DNA of 64,000 bases from Paenibacillus silvestris (GTDB taxonomy: Bacteria; Bacillota; Bacilli; Paenibacillales; NBRC-103111). Where the stretch lies: positions 967,065 through 1,031,064 of the forward strand of contig NZ_WTUZ01000022.1 of NCBI RefSeq assembly GCF_009882985.1. Reading direction: 5' to 3'. A program made the translations under genes and the position numbers. Of the stretch, positions 7,705-15,873 are shown piece after piece. Each line of letters begins with the position of its first letter. Position 1 is the first letter of the stretch. Under the pieces are notes generated by a model. That model saw only the letters and a list, made by a program, of their open reading frames with translations. It was not told the origin of the DNA and did not search any database.

Positions 7705-10700
7705 ATGGTGCTACTCCAAAACAGGCATGCCGTTCAACACATGATTGCAATGGTTATATTTATGGCACTGTTCATTCAGATTACGTTGCCGGAAGGGAGT
7801 GTAAATGCAATCGGAAGCGATCCGTTTGATCAAAAAACGTTTAATATCACTGTCCAGCATAGCAAGCTCAAAATGGATGTAAGCGGAGGCTCAGGTTTGA
7901 ACGGTGCGGCTATCCTCCAAATGCCTGCGAATACCGCTACAAACCAACAATGGACGTTTTCTTCTACGACGCCAGGCTACTACAAAATTATTTCGAAAAG
8001 CAGTTCGAAAGCGCTTGTCGTGAAAAATGCATCTACGGCAGAAGGTGCAAAAATCATCCAACATACTTACTCGGACGATGCGACGTACAATGATGAATGG
8101 TCTGTTATCGATGCGGGCAACGGCTATTATCAATTGAAGAACCGCCTAAGCAATAAAGTCATTGAAATTCCTGACAGCAGCTTAAAGAGCGAAACACAAT
8201 TCGTCCAGCGAACAGCTAGCACAGGAAATAACCAAAGATTCGAAATTGCTTTCGATAGAACGGTTAATGACAATACGACGGGAACAGGCCATGACCAGTT
8301 TGCGTATAGCAGCGGATGGGACTACTCCTTGGAGCAGAATGCTTTCTCCAGTGATAACCATTATTCCAATATAACAAATTCTACGGTTACTATAACCTTT
8401 ATTGGAACCAAAGTTCGGTTGTATGGGGCTAAAAACAGCAATCAGGGTATTGCTGCCATTTCTGTCGATAATGGTCCGGAGACAATGGTCGATATGTATT
8501 CCCTATCGAGAATGGATCAGTTTTTACTTTTTGAAAGTGCTAACTTATCAACCTCACAAGAACATACGCTGAAGATCAGAGTAACAGGCAATAAGAATGC
8601 TAGTGCAAGCAATACTTACTTATCTATTGACCGAGTGGACATTCTGTCGCGGGTTACTTCAGACTTAACGCCAGAGCATAATTATACGCAACGTACGGAA
8701 ACGATTAACGGGGTCAATCATTCTGTCATTACTCTTAATTACACGGGATACGATGCCGGTGACTCGGTTAGAGCGGCCATTCAAGCCGTAAAGGCAGCAC
8801 CGAAACCTGTCATACTTGATTTCCCTACAGGCACCTATCACTTTAGAGCAACAACGGCTAATCAGGTGCAATATTATATTTCGAACGCGTCAACAACTGA
8901 GCAAACGCCCGACGGTTGGAGGAGAGTAGGCTTGTTGTTCAAAGATATTCAAGATCTGACGATCCGCGGCAACGGCTCAACGTTGATGTTCCATGGCGTT
9001 ATGACGCCAATTGTGTTCGACCATGCAACAAATGCTAAGGTGAACGGTATTAACATCGATTTCAACCGTCCGGTCGTATCGGAGATGACAATTACCGAAG
9101 TTGGCAGCAACTATGTGAGAGCAAGCATACATGCCGACACTTGGTACTATATCCAGAGTAATCAGCTCGTATGGATGGGAGAAGAGAACTGGACGCAGAA
9201 CGGTACACAAAATGTAAAAGCTGTTCAAGAATACAAACCGGCTACCAAGGAAACCTGGAGGGTCGGCAATCCGCTAATCGGTGTTACAAGCACACAAGAT
9301 TTGGGTAACCGAATAGTCCAATTCAATTACTCGAGCGCTCCTAATTTGACAGTAGGAAACACGTTCCAGCTGCGTGACACAGCTCGAAGAGAGCAGGGAG
9401 CATTGATCTACCGCAGTAAGGATATTGTTTGGAACGATGTGAACTTCTACGCTGCGCCAGGTCTTGGCATCATCAGCCAATACAGCGAAAACCTGACGCT
9501 GAACCGCTTGTATTTTGCACCGAAAGTTGGCAGTGGACGGACGAACGCTTCGATGGCTGACTTCCTCCAAGTGTCCGGGAGCAAAGGGAATTTCGTTGTG
9601 GATGATTCTTACTTTGCGGGGGCTCATGACGATGCCATTAATGTTCACGGTACGCATCTGCAAGTGGTACAAATACCGGCATACAATCAAGTAAAGGTGC
9701 AATTTATGCACAATGAGAGCTGGGGGTTTGATGCGTTTGCAATCGGCGACACCATCGAATATATAAACAAGTCGACGCTGCTCTCGAAGCAAAGCGCAGT
9801 CGTAACTGGAGTTACGCATGTTAATGACACTCAAATCCTGCTGACCCTGGATAGAACGGTACCTTCTTTTGTAACGGTCAATGAATATGTCGTGGAAAAT
9901 ACAACATGGACGCCGAATGTGACGATCAAAAACTCATCTTTTGAAACGATTCCGACTAGAGGCATCTTGCTCACGACGCGCGGCTCCATTCTTGTAGAGA
10001 ATAATACATTCAACCGCATGCCGATGAGTGCTCTTCTTATTGCGGACGATGCCAATAGTTGGTATGAATCCGGAATGGTAAAAAATGTGATGATCAAGAA
10101 TAATATCTTCAATAACAATGGGAACTCCGTTATTAGTATACAGCCGAGCACTTCCCTGACTAATCCCGACAAAACCGTTCATAGCAATATTGTGATTGAC
10201 GGTAATCAGTTCATCAAATCAACCGGCGACTCCAAGATTTATGCCAAGAGCGTAAACGGGTTCACTTTTATCAATAATTCGGCTAATCAAGGCGGTATTG
10301 AGATGAATCTGGATAAGTCTAGAGGAATAATCGTTATGGGCAACAGCTTTGCCCAAAGTAATGTTACGAAAAAAATAACGATGAACAATATGTACACGAT
10401 CGAAGGGACTATCGGTGAAAATCAAGGTTTTGTCGTGACACAAACGAACACCATTACACCTATCGCGTGGGAGTCGAATGATATTCCGCAAGTACTTATG
10501 ACGGCTACTGCCTCCAGCAGCCATAGCGGAAATGAAGCAAGCAAAGCAGTTGACGGAGACCGCTCCACGGTTTGGCATTCGGAATGGAGTCCAATGGCGA
10601 ATTTGCCACAGTCTATTTTGATTGATCTTGGAAGCTCGTATTCCATCACGAAATTAAGGTATTTACCGTGGCAAAATGGCAATTCGAACGGCAACATTAC

Positions 10701-10890
10701 TTCTTATCAAATCGCAACAAGTACAAACGGGTCTTCATTTACGACGGTTGCAAGCGGAACTTGGGCGGATAACAACAGCGAGAAGAGCGCTGTGTTTAAT
10801 CATGTTACTGCCCGATTTATTAAGCTTACAGCTACAGCAAGCCATGGAGGTTTTGCTTCAGCGACGGAAATTAATGTCGTTCACAACTAG
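7705..10890 (+). CDS. Secreted multidomain GH110-like glycosidase with RICIN lectin and F5/8 C domains
   Basis: 1061 residues. A signal peptide covers about 1-35. Next comes a RICIN-type beta-trefoil (about 45-190; NQQW and QFVQR repeats), a beta-sandwich CBM-like unit (about 195-325), a long right-handed beta-helix (about 330-920) and an F5/8 type C/CBM32 domain (about 930-1060; SKAVDGDRSTVWHSEW). Inside the helix, DFLQVSGSKGNFVVDDSYF and GAHDDAINVHGTHL match the core of GH110, which removes alpha-1,3-linked galactose. The enzyme family is the likely part; the substrate is inferred. Monocistronic; a cre-like site lies upstream. GAGGAGAGAAG precedes the ATG. Confidence 0.7.
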   Translation: MVLLQNRHAVQHMIAMVIFMALFIQITLPEGSVNAIGSDPFDQKTFNITVQHSKLKMDVSGGSGLNGAAILQMPANTATNQQWTFSSTTPGYYKIISKSSSKALVVKNASTAEGAKIIQHTYSDDATYNDEWSVIDAGNGYYQLKNRLSNKVIEIPDSSLKSETQFVQRTASTGNNQRFEIAFDRTVNDNTTGTGHDQFAYSSGWDYSLEQNAFSSDNHYSNITNSTVTITFIGTKVRLYGAKNSNQGIAAISVDNGPETMVDMYSLSRMDQFLLFESANLSTSQEHTLKIRVTGNKNASASNTYLSIDRVDILSRVTSDLTPEHNYTQRTETINGVNHSVITLNYTGYDAGDSVRAAIQAVKAAPKPVILDFPTGTYHFRATTANQVQYYISNASTTEQTPDGWRRVGLLFKDIQDLTIRGNGSTLMFHGVMTPIVFDHATNAKVNGINIDFNRPVVSEMTITEVGSNYVRASIHADTWYYIQSNQLVWMGEENWTQNGTQNVKAVQEYKPATKETWRVGNPLIGVTSTQDLGNRIVQFNYSSAPNLTVGNTFQLRDTARREQGALIYRSKDIVWNDVNFYAAPGLGIISQYSENLTLNRLYFAPKVGSGRTNASMADFLQVSGSKGNFVVDDSYFAGAHDDAINVHGTHLQVVQIPAYNQVKVQFMHNESWGFDAFAIGDTIEYINKSTLLSKQSAVVTGVTHVNDTQILLTLDRTVPSFVTVNEYVVENTTWTPNVTIKNSSFETIPTRGILLTTRGSILVENNTFNRMPMSALLIADDANSWYESGMVKNVMIKNNIFNNNGNSVISIQPSTSLTNPDKTVHSNIVIDGNQFIKSTGDSKIYAKSVNGFTFINNSANQGGIEMNLDKSRGIIVMGNSFAQSNVTKKITMNNMYTIEGTIGENQGFVVTQTNTITPIAWESNDIPQVLMTATASSSHSGNEASKAVDGDRSTVWHSEWSPMANLPQSILIDLGSSYSITKLRYLPWQNGNSNGNITSYQIATSTNGSSFTTVASGTWADNNSEKSAVFNHVTARFIKLTATASHGGFASATEINVVHN

Positions 10891-10947
10891 GGGTAAAAAT
10901 TAACTGAAACAAACACAAAGCGGTCTAGTTTCACCCATTCAAATAGA

Positions 10948-10990
10948 AGAGGCTGTCTCAAAGTCACAAAATGACTGAGGGATAGCCTCT
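10948..10990. terminator. Hairpin after the GH110-like gene
   Basis: AGAGGCTGTCTCA / TGAGGGATAGCCTCT with a small inner AGTCA/TGACT stem. No T-run follows, so termination strength is doubtful. The same GAGGCTGTCTC core is used in the hairpin at 12767 and, as GGGCTGTCTC, at 37316. The remainder up to 11176 holds a CCCCGCGGGG palindrome and a TATATAAT near 11136, perhaps the -10 of the next gene. Confidence 0.5.
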
Positions 10991-11176
10991 AGTGCGTTTG
11001 GCGACGCAAGCGAATTAAGAGTAAAGTCTCCATTACCCCGCGGGGTGGTGGTGTGAGAGGATAGGGGCTACCGGCTTTCCATTCGATTTCCTAGGAAATC
11101 ATGCCCAGGTGGGTAGGCAGCTAGGAATAAGCCTTATATAATAAAGATTATCTGAGAGGAAATAGGGGGCCAACCT

Positions 11177-11995
11177 ATGGAAGAAGATTGGAATTTGTTT
11201 GAACGCATCCGGGATCGGGAGCAGGTTCTAATCTTTATGAACACTGCTTTGAAGCAGAAGGCTCCTTTCATAGGGTATGGTCAAAGAATTACGATCATAT
11301 TTAATATGTATAGTTTGTGGGACCTCTCGGACAGCTCGACGCAAAAGGCACAACAAGCATTCTACGAGCTTGAAGACAGGCTCATTTCACGGATGAAAGA
11401 TAAGGGATATGCGCTATATGCAGGACGCATTTCTTCACATAATAAAATGGAAATGTACTTTTATGCCAAGGATGACTGGGACTGGGAGCGGGAAATGAAG
11501 CGGATACTGCTCGATTTCCCTAACTTCCGCTATTATTTCTCAATGCATTTGGATGTGGACTGGAGCTTCTATCTGGAAGAAATGGCGCCTTCACCGCTAG
11601 AGGAGCAGTGGATGCGCAATGCTAAGATCGCTTACGCGCTGAAGCGTCGTGGAGACAACTTGGAGAAGGCCAGGGAGGTTCAGCATTGGCTGCATTTTCC
11701 GGATTCAACCCGGATGGATGAGATGAAAAGCAAAGTGGGTCCACTTGGCTACAGGGTCATTGTGTCCGAATTGGATACGACACGGCAGGTGGAGCCCTAT
11801 GTGCTTCATTTGAGCAAATTACACACACTGGATGTTCCAACCGTCAATGCTGTCACCAAAGAATTGTTCGTACTAGCCTCTGAAGTGGGCGGGACTTATG
11901 ATGGTTGGGGGACGCGTCTTATTCTTAAGTTTCCTGCGAAACTACGCGCCCATTTGAAACGTGTATGTAGTAAGATGATTGCCGCATTCAAATAG
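11177..11995 (+). CDS. DUF695-RraB fusion protein
   Basis: 272 residues. The first half (REQVLIFMNTALKQKAP .. RITIIFNMYSLWD) fits DUF695, and the second half (about 145-262; WMRNAKIAYALKRRGDN, SKVGPLGYRVIVSE, VGGTYDGWGTRL) fits RraB. In E. coli RraB binds and restrains RNase E. Many Bacillota lack a classical RNase E and use RNase Y and J, so the partner here is unknown. Cytoplasmic, no signal peptide, monocistronic. AGGGGGCC lies before the ATG. Confidence 0.7.
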   Translation: MEEDWNLFERIRDREQVLIFMNTALKQKAPFIGYGQRITIIFNMYSLWDLSDSSTQKAQQAFYELEDRLISRMKDKGYALYAGRISSHNKMEMYFYAKDDWDWEREMKRILLDFPNFRYYFSMHLDVDWSFYLEEMAPSPLEEQWMRNAKIAYALKRRGDNLEKAREVQHWLHFPDSTRMDEMKSKVGPLGYRVIVSELDTTRQVEPYVLHLSKLHTLDVPTVNAVTKELFVLASEVGGTYDGWGTRLILKFPAKLRAHLKRVCSKMIAAFK

Positions 11996-12095
11996 TTGCC
12001 TGATAGCTAGGCATTATGGCGGTTTTCATGAAGATTAGGTATAATGCATAGTATAGTTTGTACATGTTTTTTTAATAAAAGGAGTTGATAGTTTC

Positions 12096-12749
12096 ATGGA
12101 TAGAACAGTCACAGTTTCGCATTCAGGCAGTTTTGCTCATGTGCTTCAAACATTTGCCATCTCCCTCTTGGTTTCCTTTCTGGGGACGCTGATCGGCGCT
12201 ATGGTCGTTCCGCCTTCGATGATTATGCTTTTCGTCATTGCTGAAGTGGCCATGCTTGTGGCAGCTATCGTTATTCGGATTCGCGGCAAACATATCGGAT
12301 ATGGTTTCCTTTATGCGTTTACGGCGATTTCGGGTGTAACGCTATATCCAGTCATCATGGCATACGGGGGTATGCTTGGAGCTAACGTAGTATCAGGTGC
12401 ATTCTTCGCGACAGCGGCGATTTTTGGCGGTCTTGCCTTTTATGCACATCGCTCGCAACGTGATTTCAGCTTCCTGGGAGGCTTTTTGTTCGCTGGAACG
12501 ATTGGTCTTGTATTGATGAGTGTAATCGGCATGTTCGTTAACTTCGGTTCGATTACGAACTTGATCTGGTCGATGCTCGGCATTCTGATCTTCAGCGGTT
12601 GGGTGCTGTACGACGTGGCTCAATACCGTAACGGGGTATCCTCTGAAGAGGTTCCACTGGCTGCACTCAATATTTATCTGGATTTCATCAATCTCTTCTT
12701 GTACATCTTGCGTTTCTTGGCTTCCATTGTTGGAATAAGCAGAGACTAA
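12096..12749 (+). CDS. BAX inhibitor-1/YetJ family membrane protein
   Basis: 217 residues with about seven hydrophobic helices. The pattern YFLYAFTAISG-like (GFLYAFTAISGVTLYP), followed by SGWVLYDVAQYR and a C-terminal ALNIYLDFINLFLYILR, is the Bax1-I/TMBIM signature; the Asp in LYDVAQ and in YLDFIN are the family's pH-sensing acidic residues. B. subtilis YetJ is a calcium leak channel. Start ATG follows AAGGAGTTG. A strong terminator follows. Confidence 0.88.
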   Translation: MDRTVTVSHSGSFAHVLQTFAISLLVSFLGTLIGAMVVPPSMIMLFVIAEVAMLVAAIVIRIRGKHIGYGFLYAFTAISGVTLYPVIMAYGGMLGANVVSGAFFATAAIFGGLAFYAHRSQRDFSFLGGFLFAGTIGLVLMSVIGMFVNFGSITNLIWSMLGILIFSGWVLYDVAQYRNGVSSEEVPLAALNIYLDFINLFLYILRFLASIVGISRD

Positions 12750-12766
12750 AGAGTAAATCACAATGA

Positions 12767-12818
12767 AAAAGAGGCTGTCTCTCAGGTCATATCAGACCTT
12801 TCGAGACAGCCTCTTTTA
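12767..12818. terminator. Bidirectional terminator
   Basis: AAAAGAGGCTGTCTC / GAGACAGCCTCTTTTA with an inner AGGTC..GACCT stem lies between the convergent YetJ-like gene and the small minus-strand gene. Confidence 0.8.
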
Positions 12819-13031
12819 GTTGTGAAAATATGGGATATCCCCGCGAAAACATCGATTAATTTCCAGCAGGGTATGAAGAAGTAAAATGAGCTCAGCATGA
12901 CTTAGCTGAACTGTAGTGAAGGAATCTTCCTGTTCGTGGTCACGAAGCTTCAATTCCAGCATGTGGTTGGATTTATCCATGTGGATGTTGAGCTGTTCAG
13001 TTAGGAGCATCTCTTCCCACATTCCATGCAC
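12816..13031 (-). CDS. Small hypothetical protein
   Basis: 71 residues, with two predicted helices rich in Leu (LSHAELILLLHTLLEINRCF) and a charged middle. GGAAGGGG lies just before the first ATG; a second ATG four codons on is also possible. Faces the YetJ-like gene and shares its terminator. Function unknown. Confidence 0.5.
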   Translation of the reverse strand: MHGMWEEMLLTEQLNIHMDKSNHMLELKLRDHEQEDSFTTVQLSHAELILLLHTLLEINRCFRGDIPYFHN

Positions 13032-13191
13032 CCCTTCCGCTCTGAATTACTTTAATATATGCAGCAGGGACGAGGTTAGAAGCGTGTTAAGAGGTTCATA
13101 GCGTCAGAGTGATTTTTTTGGGACAAGCACGATTTAGGCCCTCTCTTCATACAATTTAGTGATCCTATATGGGGAGAGAGGAGATTGACCT

Positions 13192-13473
13192 ATGGCGGCT
13201 TGCAATACTTGGACGTATAGAGGAATTTCGTCTTCGGTGTTTCGATCGTTACAACAAGTGGGCAAAAAACAGGGCTTCACCATTCCTAACGCAGCATCAG
13301 GCAAATTCATGATTACCGTGGTAGGGATGAATGTCGGTTTCCAATATGCCTGGGATACGAATGCACAGACCTTGCTGTTGCAGTGTGATAACAAACCGAT
13401 GCTGCTCGGCTGTAGTACGATTAAGACATTTGCGGATAAAATTATTGCGGAGAGCGGCGGAAAAGTCAGTTGA
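13192..13473 (+). CDS. Small conserved-looking hypothetical protein
   Basis: 93 residues beginning MAACNTWTYRGISSSVF, with a Gly-rich beta middle (GKFMITVVGMNVGFQYAWD) and LLGCSTIKTFADKIIAES at the end. GAGAGGAGA lies before the ATG. A frame of 86 codons on the other strand covers the same bases but lacks a ribosome-binding site. Function unknown. Confidence 0.6.
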   Translation: MAACNTWTYRGISSSVFRSLQQVGKKQGFTIPNAASGKFMITVVGMNVGFQYAWDTNAQTLLLQCDNKPMLLGCSTIKTFADKIIAESGGKVS

Positions 13474-13552
13474 ATCCATGTCCTCCACCTGTCTTAACCG
13501 TTTAAGCCCGGAGCTCTCTGGTTACAATAGGGAGAAAAAGGCAGGTGGGCGT

Positions 13553-13744
13553 ATGGCCAAAAGTGATGACTTGGTCAAGTACATAACACAGCAGGTCGTG
13601 ACATTTATAGACACACCAAGAGATGTCCGCCAACAAGCAAAAGCGATGCATAAAGAGCAGCGCGAGCATTGGCAGACTCGTTGGTTTGGTATGCTGCCGT
13701 TGGCAGCCCGGATGCTGATTGACCAGTTTAAAACCAAAAAATAA
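13553..13744 (+). CDS. yqzE: YqzE family protein
   Basis: 63 residues. MAKSDDLVKYITQQVVTFID and the end RWFGMLPLAARMLIDQFK match the short YqzE family, which in B. subtilis sits next to the comG operon; its function is unknown. The start ATG 13553 follows AGGTGG. No com genes are adjacent here. A long hairpin terminator follows. Confidence 0.8.
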   Translation: MAKSDDLVKYITQQVVTFIDTPRDVRQQAKAMHKEQREHWQTRWFGMLPLAARMLIDQFKTKK

Positions 13745-13748
13745 GGAA

Positions 13749-13803
13749 CAAAAAAAGGGCTGCCCTATAAGTAGAATCATCTACTTGCGGGGGAGTCCTT
13801 TTT
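13749..13803. terminator. Bidirectional terminator
   Basis: AAAAAAGGGCTGCCC and a GGGGAGTCCTTTTTT arm with an inner AGTAG/CTACT stem lie between the convergent yqzE and the secreted protein gene. Confidence 0.75.
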
Positions 13804-13807
13804 TGAT

Positions 13808-14767
13808 TTAATAAATGTGCCCCATTTCCAGCGCGGCTGGCAGTTGAATATACCTCGGTCCCTCATGATCCAGAACTAGATAAGAGGAACCTTCCTGCCA
13901 TGATTGGTAACCTAAGACCGCAAGCGGCAAGGTAACCTGACCACCGTATAGTTCGGTGACATAGGTTAGATTTTTATCGGTATCAAGAGCACTCTGCAGT
14001 GTAGTCAGACCAGCGACAGGAAGCGGTGAACCGACAATCCATGGCATCCGTTCATAGGGATCAAATGCTGGATGCATGACGGTACTTGCTACTTGTAAAT
14101 CAGTCGTCATAAGGTGGGTGTCATCAGACTGAAGTTTGGGAGTGGGGTCTTCTTTGAGCGGAAGGACCTCACCTGACTTGGCATCCACGTAGTAGGTTTG
14201 ATCATTAAGCTTGATTTTCCAAACAGCGGTTAAGGCGTCCATATATAAGCGGTCTTTGGCGATCGTTTCAGTCGCGATAAAATCAGAATAAGAAATCGTT
14301 GTAGGTATGAGTTCCTGCTGTACCAAAGAACGATACAGCGTGGTCAAGCTGAAAAGTGGATGTTTACCTGTGCCGTATTCCGTTAATCGGAAGGAGCCAT
14401 TCTCTACGGCTTGTACGATCATATAACCGACATCCTCACCATGATCAGTGAGAATAACAACCCAGCCATGCGTCCCTGGACCAAGCGGGTAGCTGTTCCA
14501 AGCTGCTGCTTGCCAGTTGTGAAACCCTTCTTCCCGAGCGAGCGAATTCCGCCACTTATCAATCGTGGCTGTTAACGTGGATTCGCTTCGCAAATCCGGT
14601 ACAGGCTTCGCAGCTTCAGCTAATTGACTGCTAGCTGCGGGCTTTCCTGTCTGCTGCACGAGGCTTGTCCGATCTGGGTTATCCCCCGCAGAGCTTAGGG
14701 ACGGTATGAATAAGATACTGCCAATACATATGAAGCAAGTTGCTGTCCATGCAGTCCACAGCTTCAT
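13808..14767 (-). CDS. Secreted hypothetical protein
   Basis: 319 residues. A signal peptide covers about 1-27 (CFICIGSILFIPSLSSAG). The central part contains a PepSY-like beta segment (TAVWKIKLNDQTYYVDAKSGEVLPL), a pattern often seen in extracytoplasmic proteins. No catalytic motif is evident. It is on the same strand as yqhH-yqhG but 116 bp after yqhG, so it may be read from its own promoter. Function unknown. Confidence 0.6.
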   Translation of the reverse strand: MKLWTAWTATCFICIGSILFIPSLSSAGDNPDRTSLVQQTGKPAASSQLAEAAKPVPDLRSESTLTATIDKWRNSLAREEGFHNWQAAAWNSYPLGPGTHGWVVILTDHGEDVGYMIVQAVENGSFRLTEYGTGKHPLFSLTTLYRSLVQQELIPTTISYSDFIATETIAKDRLYMDALTAVWKIKLNDQTYYVDAKSGEVLPLKEDPTPKLQSDDTHLMTTDLQVASTVMHPAFDPYERMPWIVGSPLPVAGLTTLQSALDTDKNLTYVTELYGGQVTLPLAVLGYQSWQEGSSYLVLDHEGPRYIQLPAALEMGHIY

Positions 14768-14883
14768 CCGCGTTCACCTGCCTATCGCTAACTTCTCATT
14801 TGTATGAATCTATTGTAATTCTTATGTTATAAAAAGAATGTTAGAACCTGCAGCGTTAATTTGCGAGGTTTTAGCGACTAGCG

Positions 14884-15873
14884 TCAGTTCCTAGGCGATC
14901 GTCCGGCGTTTAAATGGAACAATCCGCAATTGATGACAGAAACGGCAATACGCGGCTTATGCTGCCAGTCGATTTCACTGAGGCGGTTGCGGCATTGCGT
15001 TTCAATTTCGTCTCTTTGGGCTGGCTCTGCATTCAGCAAAAGGCCGTTGTAAAAGGATTCGACGCGGTCAATCTCGCTGCGGTGCTGCTCGTTCGCCTCG
15101 TCTGCCCATCTATGATCATAGGTGCTGACTTTGCGTTCGAGCGTCGTTTCAAGCAAGTTCACGGCTTTGGACAACGAGATCGTATCCGGCAAAATATGAC
15201 TATTCGCCGGCAGTTTGGGTGAAAGGCTTTTGGTCAGCAGATGCTTATGAAAATTCTCGCGAATCTCGCCGTTGTTTAATTGGATGGCAAGGGAGTGGAT
15301 TTCACTTCGTTTGCGGTCGCAGGCGAGTTCAACCTTGTAATTAACGCAAAACCAAGTATCGTACACAAGCGCAGCATGATACGTAGCTCCTGTCGGAAAA
15401 GGCTCCTCAAATAGATGTACGAATTTCCCGCGTTCCCGGACGATATTGAACATTTGTTCCAAGCGTCTGCTGCCAAAAGTGACATCATCCTGTGGCACAC
15501 GCGCTGTAATCGTTGTAGGAACGAAGCCAAAGTAACGTCCCAGAATGCTGTCGGAGGAGCCGTCAGGGGCTTGCTCCTGATTCGGTACAGGAGAAGCGCT
15601 GGCAGCAGGCGGGCTCTTCACGGCCGTTGGCGCAGCCTTGGACTTGGCTTCAAGCATCATTTGTTCCGGATCGAAGACGAATTTATAGGTCATGGTTTCG
15701 GCAGGCGTCCCGGTACGTTCCACGAAGCTCCAATAATAAGGCCGGCCTGTCATTTCTCGATCTGCTTCCGGAGACAGCTTGGCCGTGACATAGGAGGGGC
15801 TTTTTTCTAAAATAGTGCATTCATAGGCTTCAAGAAATCGCATGACAAAGGTATGAACGTTGCGTTTGTTCAT
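14884..15873 (-). CDS. yqhG: YqhG family protein
   Basis: 329 residues beginning MNKRNVHTFVMRFLEAYECT, with PYYWSFVERTGTPAETMTY and YFGFVPTTITARV as family marks. Start and stop overlap the upstream helicase gene by 4 bp (ATGA), so the two are translationally coupled, as in the yqhH-yqhG pair of B. subtilis. A Pro/Ala-rich insertion sits near residues 85-110. Molecular function unknown; the coupling suggests it works with the helicase. Confidence 0.8.
   Translation of the reverse strand: MNKRNVHTFVMRFLEAYECTILEKSPSYVTAKLSPEADREMTGRPYYWSFVERTGTPAETMTYKFVFDPEQMMLEAKSKAAPTAVKSPPAASASPVPNQEQAPDGSSDSILGRYFGFVPTTITARVPQDDVTFGSRRLEQMFNIVRERGKFVHLFEEPFPTGATYHAALVYDTWFCVNYKVELACDRKRSEIHSLAIQLNNGEIRENFHKHLLTKSLSPKLPANSHILPDTISLSKAVNLLETTLERKVSTYDHRWADEANEQHRSEIDRVESFYNGLLLNAEPAQRDEIETQCRNRLSEIDWQHKPRIAVSVINCGLFHLNAGRSPRN

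Noticed and set aside
9274..9834. 186-codon minus-strand frame within the GH110-like gene
   Set aside because: Antisense shadow; composition is random-looking and no start signal exists.
13134..13394. 86-codon minus-strand frame opposite the 93-aa hypothetical
   Set aside because: The plus-strand frame has the good ribosome-binding site; this one has none.
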